Positions 1 through 5,740 are shown, numbered from the stretch's first letter. The stretch: DNA of 7,199 nucleotides from an uncultured Pseudorhodobacter sp. (GCA_945952425.1 CAMFIX010000148.1:1-7199), one strand, 5' to 3'. Translations and numbers: made by a program. The notes: generated from the sequence alone by a model not told the origin.

Positions 1-29
1 CGGCAGCGTCAGATGTGTATAAGAGACAG
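1..29 (+). other. Nextera/Tn5 sequencing adapter remnant (artefact)
   Basis: The bases match the 3' 29 nt of the Illumina Nextera read-1 transposase adapter. Positions 11-29 are the complete 19-bp Tn5 mosaic end, AGATGTGTATAAGAGACAG. Only the first four bases of the full adapter are missing. This is library-preparation sequence left on a contig end, not host DNA and not a natural transposon end. Genomic sequence begins at base 30, where the adapter interrupts the IalB-family gene. Recognition is from memory of the adapter sequence, which is fixed and distinctive. Confidence 0.97.
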
Positions 30-445
30 GCGGTAGAGCCCTTCTGCATCGCTGCCAGCATCTTGGCATCGTCGGCAGGAGAAGCCGCCCAGGCCCATTC
101 GCCCTGCGTCACCATCTTGAACGTGCTGCCGTCGATCGTGACATCCACGGTCGAGGCATCGGCAAAGGTGTAACCGCCGGTGAAGGAAACCTCGCCCGGC
201 TGGCCGGGGCGGTAGGTGATGTACAGCAGGATATCCGACCGCTTCACCGTCACCGGCTTGCCGTCCTTGGTGTTCACCGTCGATTGCGGCTTGGAGACAC
301 CCCAGCACTCGACCGGGTCTTTCTCGGCAAAGACGCTCCACGCGGTCTTCGAGGCCACCACGTTGTCCGAAGTCGCCTGGGCAAAAGCCCCGCTCGCGCT
401 GAAAACCAGGGCCGCCGCCGCCACACGCATCATTCCAATGGTCAT
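30..445 (-). CDS. Invasion-associated locus B (IalB) family protein, C-terminus missing
   Basis: A secreted protein of the IalB family, named after a Bartonella invasion locus but common as periplasmic proteins in free-living alphaproteobacteria. Their biochemical role is not settled. The 138 readable codons begin with a signal peptide: a short N-terminus with Arg7, an Ala/Leu/Val core, and a likely cleavage after Ala22 (GAFA|Q). The mature part shows the family pattern: a Trp-containing start (W36), ECWGVS at 46-51, a VKRSDILLYITYRPG stretch at 67-81, EVSFTGGYTF at 85-94, and GEWAW at 115-119. Start ATG 445 has GGAGG six bases upstream (452-456). ATGs at 433 and 430 would also give a signal peptide but have weaker ribosome sites. 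The frame has no stop before the adapter. Family members usually run to about 170-190 aa, so roughly 30-50 residues are missing. The truncation is an assembly edge, not a mutation. Confidence 0.85.
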
Positions 446-505
446 CCCGAACCTCCAGCCTCCGCCCGCCCGGCCCGTTCAACGGGTTTTTCCTGTGGCG
501 CGGGT

Positions 506-530
506 CCACATCACTCGATATGCGATGTGG
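506..530. promoter_or_regulatory. 7-bp inverted repeat in the ialB/asparaginase divergent gap
   Basis: CCACATC (506-512) and GATGTGG (524-530) are perfect inverted arms separated by 11 bases, between two divergently transcribed genes (gap 446-603). The size and position suit a dimeric regulator's operator, but no second copy was seen and no regulator gene is adjacent. It could also be chance or a leader hairpin. No convincing sigma-70 promoter could be placed in the rest of this gap. Confidence 0.35.
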
Positions 531-603
531 TAGCGAAAAGGCGCTGCCAGCGAAAGCCCCATGGGGGATGCGATGGGCAGAAATTCGCTGAAAGCGAGGG
601 GAA

Positions 604-1611
604 ATGTCGGGAAATCAGTCGGCGGAACGCATGGTCGAGGTCTGGCGCGGCGGCTTGCTGGAAAGCTATCACGCCGGGCATGCGGTGATTTGCGACGACA
701 GGGGCGAGGTGATCGAGGCCTGGGGTGACCCCGGCGCCGTGGTTTTCCCGCGCTCTTCGGCCAAGATGCTGCAGGCCTTGCCGCTGATCGAGACCGGGGC
801 GGCGGATGCTTTCGGCCTGAACGAGGCGCAGCTGGCCTTCGCTTGCGCCAGCCATATCGGTCAGGGCTATCATGTGAAGATGGCCGAGGCCTGGGTGCAT
901 GGCCTTGGGCTGGGCGAGGCCGATCTGCGCTGCGGCGCGCATGAGCCCAACGACAAGATCGAGCGCGACCGGCTGATCGCGGCGGGCGAGCGGCCCTGCC
1001 AGTTCCACAACAATTGCTCGGGGAAGCATTCGGGCTTTCTGACGGTGACCAAGCATCTGAAGGCTGGGCCTGAATACGTGGACATCGACCACCCGCTGCA
1101 GAAGGCGATTGCGCAGTCCCTGGCCGAGGTGACGGGTGAGGAAAGCCCGGGCTGGGGCGTCGATGGCTGCTCGGCGCCGAATTTCGCGCTGACCGTGGCG
1201 GGGATGGCGCGCGCGATGGGGCGCTATGCGGGGGCGAGCGGCACGGGCGATGCGCGCGACCGGGCGATGTTCCGGCTGGCCTCGGCCATGCGCAAATTCC
1301 CCGAGCTGGTCGCGGGCGACACCACGACCGACACCGAGCTGATGCGCGCCATGGATGGCCGCGTGGCCCTGAAAGGCGGGGCCGAGGCCTTTCACATCGC
1401 GATCATCCCCGAGCTGAAGCGGGGGATCGCGCTGAAGATCGTCGATGGCGGCGCCCGGGCCTCGGATGCGGTGATGACGGCGCTGCTGGTGCGGCTGGGG
1501 GTGCTGGACGGCGCCCATCCGGCGGCGAAAAAGCGGCTGAACGCGGTGCAGAAGAACTGGCGCGGGATCGAGACCGGGGTTCTGCAGCTGGCGCCCGGAT
1601 TTCTGGCCTGA
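604..1611 (+). CDS. L-asparaginase II, Rhizobium etli ReAV-type (asparaginase_II family)
   Basis: Predicted to hydrolyse L-asparagine to L-aspartate and ammonia in the cytoplasm; there is no signal peptide. At 335 aa it is full length for the asparaginase_II family (PF06089), which is unrelated to E. coli AnsA/AnsB. Residues characterised in R. etli ReAV appear conserved: the Ser-x-x-Lys pair S51/K54 (PRSSAK), S83 in CASH, K257 in ALKGGA, and the zinc-site residues C138 and K141 in CSGKH plus D187/C189 in VDGCS. Start ATG 604 has GAGGGG at 596-601, only two bases away. ATG 631 is an alternative start and would remove nine poorly conserved residues. A small TCGCT-GAA-AGCGA stem (585-597) abuts this ribosome site. 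The gene stands alone, followed by two hairpins. Family assignment is firm; the substrate follows from the family. Confidence 0.93.
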   Translation: MSGNQSAERMVEVWRGGLLESYHAGHAVICDDRGEVIEAWGDPGAVVFPRSSAKMLQALPLIETGAADAFGLNEAQLAFACASHIGQGYHVKMAEAWVHGLGLGEADLRCGAHEPNDKIERDRLIAAGERPCQFHNNCSGKHSGFLTVTKHLKAGPEYVDIDHPLQKAIAQSLAEVTGEESPGWGVDGCSAPNFALTVAGMARAMGRYAGASGTGDARDRAMFRLASAMRKFPELVAGDTTTDTELMRAMDGRVALKGGAEAFHIAIIPELKRGIALKIVDGGARASDAVMTALLVRLGVLDGAHPAAKKRLNAVQKNWRGIETGVLQLAPGFLA

Positions 1612-1616
1612 AAACT

Positions 1617-1650
1617 GGAAAGGCCCCCGCCATCCTGGCAGGGGCCTTCC
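1617..1650 (+). terminator. Likely transcription terminator after the asparaginase gene
   Basis: Five bases after the stop, AAGGCCCC (1620-1627) pairs with GGGGCCTT (1641-1648). After one C/A mismatch an inner GCCA/TGGC stem closes a 3-nt loop (1633-1635), and GG/CC can extend the base with one bulged A. No T-run follows, so this is a GC-hairpin terminator candidate rather than a canonical intrinsic terminator. It may instead be a 3'-end stabilising stem. Confidence 0.55.
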
Positions 1651-1660
1651 GGTGACGCAG

Positions 1661-1698
1661 GGCCGGGTGGTCTGGGTGGGGGCTTTGGCCACCCGGCC
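1661..1698. repeat. Perfect 10-bp inverted repeat, second hairpin after asparaginase
   Basis: GGCCGGGTGG (1661-1670) is the exact reverse complement of CCACCCGGCC (1689-1698), with an 18-nt purine-rich loop. It lies ten bases beyond the first hairpin in the 217-bp gap between asparaginase and the DUF2794 gene. It could be a back-up terminator, an mRNA-stabilising stem, or the core of a small structured RNA. No T-run follows. Confidence 0.45.
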
Positions 1699-1794
1699 GG
1701 TTCTGCGCTGGCGTCTTTGTGCCGGGGATTCGTGTCGCGATCATGACCGCGCGATGGCAATTTGATGGGGCGCAACACCGCGCGCGCCCGGTGC

Positions 1795-1820
1795 TTGATT
1801 TGTAAACCTTCTGCGATAGT
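1795..1820 (+). promoter_or_regulatory. Possible extended -10 promoter of the DUF2794 gene
   Basis: TGC followed by GATAGT (1815-1820) resembles an extended -10 element (TGn). TTGATT at 1795-1800 could be a -35, but the spacer is only 14 bases, too short for a standard pair. The -10 ends eight bases before the ATG at 1829, which would put the transcription start at or just before the start codon and make the message leaderless or nearly so. Weak evidence. Confidence 0.3.
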
Positions 1821-1828
1821 CTGGTGAC

Positions 1829-2164
1829 ATGACGCTGCAGAGCCCGACCCCTTTTCCCGCGCCGACCGATGTGGTCTGCTTCGACCGCCGCGAATTCGCT
1901 GCGATCTTCTCGATCTATGGCCGCATGGTCGCGGCGGGCGAGTGGCGGGATTACGCGCTGACCACGGGTCGAGACCTTACGGTCTTTGCGATCTTCCGCC
2001 GCGCGGCCGAGGTGCCGCTTTACCGCATCGAAAAGCGGCCCGAGCTGCGCAACCGCCAGGGCATGTTCGCCGTCATCGGGCCCGACGGCCAGGTCTTGCG
2101 CCGCGGCCACGAGCTGGCGCAGGTGCTGCGCGTGCTGGAGAAAACCGTCCGCGTGGTCGAGTAG
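1829..2164 (+). CDS. DUF2794 family protein
   Basis: A 111-aa protein of a small conserved family (DUF2794) found essentially in alphaproteobacteria; no biochemical function is known to me. Visible family features are the FDRREF segment near residues 18-23, IYGRMVAAGEWRDYAL around 29-44, a TVFAIFRRA strand at about 51-59, PLYRIEK at 63-69, and the GHELAQVLRVLEK C-terminal helix near 93-105. It has no signal peptide, membrane segment or cysteine motif, so it should be cytosolic. Length and both ends look complete. There is no Shine-Dalgarno sequence before ATG 1829 (upstream CTGGTGAC), consistent with the leaderless arrangement suggested by the -10-like element. It converges with the C40 peptidase gene with only 26 bases between stops, and it is not in an operon here. 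Confidence 0.9.
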   Translation: MTLQSPTPFPAPTDVVCFDRREFAAIFSIYGRMVAAGEWRDYALTTGRDLTVFAIFRRAAEVPLYRIEKRPELRNRQGMFAVIGPDGQVLRRGHELAQVLRVLEKTVRVVE

Positions 2165-2183
2165 GGGGCACGCGCACCGCCCC
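2165..2183. terminator. Small hairpin between convergent stops (weak)
   Basis: GGGGC (2165-2169) and GCCCC (2179-2183) form a 5-bp GC stem with a 9-nt loop in the 26-bp space between the DUF2794 stop and the C40 peptidase stop. It could end transcription in either direction. There is no T-run and the arms are short, so the call rests mainly on position. Confidence 0.25.
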
Positions 2184-2190
2184 GCTCGCC

Positions 2191-3006
2191 TTACTCCAGC
2201 CGCCGATAGCTGGAGGGCACCCGCCCCTCCGCCGCCTTCACCCGCTCGATGCAGGCGGCAATCGGCTCGTAGGCGACAGACATCGTCTGGCCGTTGGCAT
2301 GGATCAGGAGGCTCTCGCCCACCGCCAGCGCGACATGGCCCGGCCAGAAGATCAGGTCGCCGCGCCGCGTGTCGCCCGTGGCAAGCTCCAGCGCGGTTTC
2401 CTGAAGGTCGCTGTCGCCGGGCAGGCTGATGCCGCAGGCGTGATGGGCCAGCTGCACCAGGCCCGAACAGTCGATCCCCGCCCGCGAATTGCCGCCCCAA
2501 AGGTAGGGCGTGCCGAGCAGGCTTTCCGCCACCGAGACCGGATCGCTCAGCCAGCGCCCGATCGGCAGAAGATGCGCCATGGGAACAAAGCCCAGGGGCG
2601 TCTCGGCAAAGGCGCCTTGCTCGCCCGTCACCGTCACCCGCGCGCCCATCGGCAGGGCGGCGGTCTCGGGCGCCTGAACCTTGGGGCCAGCGTAAAGATG
2701 GCTGCCCGGCACCGCGACCCAATGGGTGGGCTGGGTACCCTCGGCCACCGCGGCCTCGGGCAGCCAGCCGCAATAGCCGTCCTTCTGCGCCTGGCCGAAG
2801 ACGAAACCGTCCGCGCGGTCGATGACGGTAAAGCGCTCGCCCAGCCAAAGCTGCCTGTCGCGCGGGCCGCCGGGTGCGCGCAACAGATCGACAAGGGGCA
2901 AGGCGATGCGCAGGCTCTCGCCCTCGGTCAGCGGAAGGTCGGTCTGGCCGGCGAGGCTGGACAGCGCGATGCGGGTCGTGGCGGGGGTCAGGCGGCGGTC
3001 GGTCAT
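2191..3006 (-). CDS. C40 (NlpC/P60) family cysteine peptidase with N-terminal SH3-like region
   Basis: A 271-aa hydrolase predicted to cut peptide bonds in peptidoglycan stems or free muropeptides; family members commonly cleave gamma-D-Glu-diamino-acid bonds. Residues about 30-145 look like tandem bacterial SH3 domains (WLGERFTVID, GYCGWLPEAAV, SHLYAGPKV, GARVTVTGEQGAFAETPLGFVPMAHL). The catalytic domain (about 155-271) has TPYLWGGNSRAGIDCSGLVQ, with nucleophile C180, then GHVAL with H224 and LIHANG with H236, giving a complete C-H-H triad. There is no signal peptide, so it probably works in the cytoplasm, consistent with recycling imported murein peptides (inference). ATG 3006 lies one base after the upstream aminopeptidase stop and has GGGAG six bases before it, within that gene's 3' end. 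Translational coupling is likely. The frame stays open upstream, but that part is antisense-frame overlap with the aminopeptidase. Confidence 0.92.
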   Translation of the reverse strand: MTDRRLTPATTRIALSSLAGQTDLPLTEGESLRIALPLVDLLRAPGGPRDRQLWLGERFTVIDRADGFVFGQAQKDGYCGWLPEAAVAEGTQPTHWVAVPGSHLYAGPKVQAPETAALPMGARVTVTGEQGAFAETPLGFVPMAHLLPIGRWLSDPVSVAESLLGTPYLWGGNSRAGIDCSGLVQLAHHACGISLPGDSDLQETALELATGDTRRGDLIFWPGHVALAVGESLLIHANGQTMSVAYEPIAACIERVKAAEGRVPSSYRRLE

Positions 3007-3007
3007 G

Positions 3008-4393
3008 TCACACTCCCAGGATGCCGGGCAAGGCGCCGAAGAGCGCCCGCGCGCCCTGACCCACGGCGCCTTTCGGGCGGGCGGGCAGGTCGGTGGGGCT
3101 GTGCGCGTAAAGGTCGAAATGCAGGTAGGGGCGGCCATCGGTAAAGCGGCGCAGGAACAAGGCCGCGGTGACCGAGCCCGCAAAGCCATAGCCGGGCGCA
3201 TTGTCCAGGTCGGCGATCCCGGGCTCGATGACGCTTTCATAGGCGTCATGGAAGGGCAGGCGCCAGACCGGGTCGAAGCCCGCCTCGGCCCCGGCCTCCA
3301 GCGCCTGCACGACGCGGGCGTCGTCGGTGTAATAGGGCGCAAGATCCGGCCCCACCGCCACCCGCGCCGCCCCGGTCAAGGTCGCCATCGAGACCAGAAG
3401 GTCGCTTGGTTCCTCACACGCCCAGGCCAGCGCATCGCCCAGAATCAGGCGGCCTTCCGCATCGGTGTCGTTGACTTCGACCGTCAGGCCCTTGCGCGAG
3501 GTCAGGATGTCCTTCGGGCGCAAGGCATTGCCGGATATGGCATTTTCCACCGACGGCACGATGACGCGCAGCCGCAGCTTCAGCCCAAGCGCCATAATCA
3601 TATGGGCAAGGCCCAGCACGGTCGCGGCGCCGCCCATGTCCTTCTTCATCAGCTGCATGCCGGAGGAGGGCTTGATGTTCAGCCCGCCGGTGTCGAAACA
3701 GACCCCCTTGCCGACCAGGGTCAGGGCCGGGCCCTCGTCGCCCCAACGCAGCTCCATGATGCGGGGGGCGCGGTCGGCGGCGGCGCGGCCGACGGCATGA
3801 ACCATGGGATAGCCGGGCAGCAGGTCATCGCCCACCACGGCGGAGAACCGGGCGCCATGCTTGGCGGCCAGCGCCGCCATGGCCGCTTGCAGCTGCGCCG
3901 GCCCCATGTCTTGCGCGGGCGTGTTCACCAGGTCGCGGGTCAGGAACTCGCCCTCGGCCAGCGCGATCATCCGCGCTGCGTCGATGCCGGGCGGCGGCAC
4001 CAGCCGGGCGCCCGCGGGCTTGCCCGGGCGATAGCGGTCGAAGCGGTAGGATTGCAGAAGCCAGGCCAGCACGGTCTCGTCGCGCTCGGCCTCGGTCAGC
4101 GGGCCCTCCAGGCGCCAGTCGCCTTCGGGCAGGCCCGCGATGGCCTTGGCGATGCCGAAACGGCTGCGCCGACGCGCGGCCGCGGTGCCAAGCCCCGCCA
4201 CCGCGCCGACAATCCCCCCGGGGCCGGGCAAAAGCCGCAGATCGCCCAGGGAGGCCTCGAACCCGCTGGCCTTCAGCCAGTCGCGGGCGGGATGGTTTTC
4301 GGCCAGCGCGGGCCAGTCTTCGGCACGCACCAGCGTCAGGGGAAGGGGGGTCGTGTCCGTCGCGAAACGGGGCTGGATCAGGGGGTAGGTCAT
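3008..4393 (-). CDS. M17 leucyl aminopeptidase family protein
   Basis: A 461-aa two-metal exopeptidase predicted to release N-terminal residues from peptides in the cytosol. The N-terminal domain (about 1-150) is divergent, as usual in M17. The catalytic domain has GKGVCFDTGGLNIK (228-241), MKKDMGGAA (249-257) and DTDAEGRL (309-316). Metal ligands and catalytic residues keep exactly the spacing of E. coli PepA: K229, D234, D252, D311 and E313 as ligands, and K241 and R315 as catalytic residues (PepA K270, D275, D293, D352, E354, K282, R356). One departure is D309 where PepA has Asn in NTDAEGRL. Start ATG 4393 has GGAGAG at 4398-4403, placed in the arm of a hairpin. It is the middle gene of a three-gene minus-strand unit and nearly abuts the C40 peptidase. 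It may degrade general or murein-derived peptides; substrate specificity cannot be read from the sequence. Confidence 0.93.
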   Translation of the reverse strand: MTYPLIQPRFATDTTPLPLTLVRAEDWPALAENHPARDWLKASGFEASLGDLRLLPGPGGIVGAVAGLGTAAARRRSRFGIAKAIAGLPEGDWRLEGPLTEAERDETVLAWLLQSYRFDRYRPGKPAGARLVPPPGIDAARMIALAEGEFLTRDLVNTPAQDMGPAQLQAAMAALAAKHGARFSAVVGDDLLPGYPMVHAVGRAAADRAPRIMELRWGDEGPALTLVGKGVCFDTGGLNIKPSSGMQLMKKDMGGAATVLGLAHMIMALGLKLRLRVIVPSVENAISGNALRPKDILTSRKGLTVEVNDTDAEGRLILGDALAWACEEPSDLLVSMATLTGAARVAVGPDLAPYYTDDARVVQALEAGAEAGFDPVWRLPFHDAYESVIEPGIADLDNAPGYGFAGSVTAALFLRRFTDGRPYLHFDLYAHSPTDLPARPKGAVGQGARALFGALPGILGV

Positions 4394-4397
4394 GCAT

Positions 4398-4417
4398 CTC
4401 TCCGGTCTGCACCGGAG
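4398..4417 (-). promoter_or_regulatory. Hairpin sequestering the aminopeptidase ribosome-binding site
   Basis: On the minus-strand message, CTCCGGT (4417-4411) pairs perfectly with ACCGGAG (4406-4400) across the tetraloop GCAG. The right arm carries the GGAG of the Shine-Dalgarno GGAGAG, four to nine bases before ATG 4393. The left arm, with one more base, reads CCTCC, an anti-Shine-Dalgarno-like sequence. When folded, the stem would mask the ribosome site. This is a structural prediction by eye. Confidence 0.5.
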
Positions 4418-4455
4418 GTTAATGGAACCTGCGCCCTTCGCCTAGGATGCAAATC

Positions 4456-4470
4456 GGGGGAAATTCCCCC
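4456..4470. terminator. GC palindrome between the 129-aa gene and the aminopeptidase gene
   Basis: GGGGGAAATTCCCCC is a near-perfect odd-length palindrome: GGGGGAA and TTCCCCC are exact inverted arms around one central A. It lies 18 bases after the stop of the 129-aa gene. In RNA it would fold as a 5-bp G-C stem with an AU loop, an attenuator or terminator candidate separating the first gene from the next two. No T-run follows. As DNA it could instead be an operator. Confidence 0.35.
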
Positions 4471-4487
4471 CTTTGGAGGAGGCGCCC

Positions 4488-4877
4488 TCAGACCATCGTC
4501 TGGTCGACCGCCGTGCCCTCTTGCGCCAGCGAGCGTTCCGCCACGCGCAAAAGCCGCGCCCAGACCGCCGCGAAGGCCGTCGCATCGCCGCCCTCCAGGC
4601 ATTCGCGCACATCGCCCGCCACGCTGCCCAAAGAGATCATCCCGATGTTGTCGGCCATCCGCTGCAGCCGCCGCAAGCGGCGCGTCAGGTCGGCCAGGTC
4701 ATGCGCCTGGACCTGCGCCGCCAGCCCCGCCATGGTCACGGCCAGCTCGCTGAGCGCGCGCGTCACCACCTGTTCGGCCGAGGCCGTCCCGAGGTTGCGA
4801 TAGATCGTGGCGATCGGTTCGACGCTTTGGCGCACCCGTTCCTTCGGCCGCAGCGCGATGATGTTGGTCGTCGTCAT
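4488..4877 (-). CDS. Uncharacterised 129-aa helical protein
   Basis: I do not recognise a named family. Start ATG 4877 is well supported by AAGGAG (4885-4890) seven bases upstream; extending to 4970 would lose this site and add low-complexity residues. After a short Thr/Asn-rich N-terminus, residues about 10-129 appear almost wholly alpha-helical and amphipathic, with TRRLRRLQRMADNIG (65-79) strongly basic, then a short break at ISLGSVAGD (81-89) and two further helices (90-119). It has no signal peptide, membrane span or catalytic motif, one cysteine (C93) and one histidine (H59). The compact helical-bundle pattern is loosely like an HPt domain, but no HPt phospho-histidine motif is present, so I do not assign one. 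It is the promoter-proximal gene of the unit reading into the aminopeptidase and C40 peptidase, 94 bases away. A cytosolic accessory or regulatory role is possible but unproven. Confidence 0.75.
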   Translation of the reverse strand: MTTTNIIALRPKERVRQSVEPIATIYRNLGTASAEQVVTRALSELAVTMAGLAAQVQAHDLADLTRRLRRLQRMADNIGMISLGSVAGDVRECLEGGDATAFAAVWARLLRVAERSLAQEGTAVDQTMV

Positions 4878-4986
4878 GTCCCAGCTCCTTGCACACCCAA
4901 GGCCCAGACTGCGCGGCCTTGCTTTAGAATTGGTTGCGGCCGCCGCCGGGGGACAGGCCGAAATGCGCAAGATTCCTCTCGAAATT

Positions 4987-5000
4987 GCTGCGATTGCAGC
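4987..5000. promoter_or_regulatory. 5-bp inverted repeat upstream of carbonic anhydrase
   Basis: GCTGC (4987-4991) and GCAGC (4996-5000) flank GATT in the 195-bp gap (4878-5072) between the divergent 129-aa gene and the carbonic anhydrase gene. It is followed by CTATCA, a possible -10-like hexamer, but I could not pair it with a properly spaced -35. This may be an operator or chance. I see nothing else supportable in the gap apart from the two genes' ribosome sites. Confidence 0.2.
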
Positions 5001-5072
5001 CTATCACGGGCTACTGCCCTTCGGCCCCGCCCCCTGGCGCCGCCCGAGGCGCATCGAAGCGAGGAGCCGCGC

Positions 5073-5717
5073 ATGGATCACACCAGACCCCTTCCCGCCT
5101 ACCTGGTCAGCCGCTTTCATGGCTGGCGGGCCACGACCTATCAGGACAACCGCGCCTGGTATCGCCGCCTGGCCGAGAAGGGCCAGCACCCCCGCGCCAT
5201 GGTGATTTCCTGCTGCGACAGCCGCGTGCATGTCACCTCGATCTTCGGGGCGGACGAGGGGGAGTTCTTCATCCACCGCAATGTCGCGAATCTGGTGCCG
5301 CCCTATAACCCGGATGGCGAATACCACGGTACCTCGGCCGCGGTGGAATATGCGGTGACCTCGCTCGGGGTCGCGCATATCGTCGTGCTCGGCCATTCCT
5401 CCTGCGGGGGGGTGAAGGGCTGCGACGACATGTGTTCGGGCCATGCGCCGCAGCTTCTGGAGAAAAGCTCCTTCGTCGGCCGCTGGATGGACATCCTGCG
5501 CCCCGGCTACCAGCGCGTGGCGCATCTGCCGGAGGGCGAGCGCCTTGGCGCGCTGGAGCGGCAGGCCGTGCTTGTCAGCCTGGAAAACCTGATGACCTTC
5601 CCCTTCGTCGCCAAGGCGGTCGAGGACGAGATGCTGACGCTGCACGGGCTCTGGAACAACACCGGCGAGGGGCTGTTGGAGCAATACGACCCCGCCCGGG
5701 GCTTCGTCGTGGTGTGA
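5073..5717 (+). CDS. Beta-class carbonic anhydrase
   Basis: A zinc enzyme predicted to interconvert CO2 and bicarbonate in the cytoplasm, supplying bicarbonate for carboxylation reactions and buffering pH. The 214-aa length is normal for bacterial beta-CAs. Zinc ligands are C47 in ISCCDSRV, and H108 and C111 in LGHSSCGGV. D49 and R51 form the conserved Asp-Arg dyad after the first cysteine. The FFIHRNVANLVPP segment (65-77) and the GTSAAVEYAVTSLGVAHIVVLGH segment (about 86-108) are characteristic. The ribosome site GAGGAG (5061-5066) is six bases before ATG 5073, so the longer open frame upstream is not used. The gene is divergent from the 129-aa gene and convergent with the TetR gene, 14 bases between stops, so it is probably monocistronic. 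C48, C117 and C121 are extra cysteines of unknown significance. Confidence 0.95.
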   Translation: MDHTRPLPAYLVSRFHGWRATTYQDNRAWYRRLAEKGQHPRAMVISCCDSRVHVTSIFGADEGEFFIHRNVANLVPPYNPDGEYHGTSAAVEYAVTSLGVAHIVVLGHSSCGGVKGCDDMCSGHAPQLLEKSSFVGRWMDILRPGYQRVAHLPEGERLGALERQAVLVSLENLMTFPFVAKAVEDEMLTLHGLWNNTGEGLLEQYDPARGFVVV

Positions 5718-5721
5718 CGGA

Positions 5722-5740
5722 GGGGGCGCCGTCAGCCCCC
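5722..5740. terminator. GC hairpin between convergent carbonic anhydrase and TetR genes
   Basis: GGGGGC (5722-5727) and GCCCCC (5735-5740) form a 6-bp all-GC stem with a 7-nt loop. It starts five bases after the carbonic anhydrase stop and overlaps the TetR stop codon (5732-5734). It could serve as a shared bidirectional terminator. No T-run is present on either strand. Confidence 0.4.

Noticed and set aside
1..29. Tn5 mosaic end as evidence of a natural transposon
   Set aside because: The ten bases before it are the Nextera primer tail, which exists only in sequencing libraries, and the match begins at base 1 of the window.
9..509. Minus-strand open frame of 166 codons overlapping the IalB gene
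   Set aside because: It is Arg/Gly/Cys-rich with no recognisable domain, ends in adapter-derived LSLIHI, and is a different frame from the IalB protein, which has a signal peptide and family motifs.
511..1692. Minus-strand open frame of 393 codons over the asparaginase gene
   Set aside because: It is the antisense shadow of a well-supported gene in high-GC DNA, with His/Arg/Pro-rich composition and no domain.
1942..3144. Plus-strand open frame of 400 codons spanning DUF2794 and the C40 peptidase
   Set aside because: It starts inside DUF2794 in another frame and continues antisense to the C40 gene. The composition is shadow-like.
2822..4753. Plus-strand open frame of 643 codons across the peptidase genes
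   Set aside because: It is antisense to three supported genes, with Arg/Gly/Pro/His-rich low-complexity translation and no ribosome site or domain. Long stop-free antisense frames are expected in such GC-rich DNA.
4473..5717. Longer start for carbonic anhydrase (414 codons)
   Set aside because: The upstream 200 residues are low complexity and antisense to the 129-aa gene. ATG 5073 has a good ribosome site and gives the normal family length.
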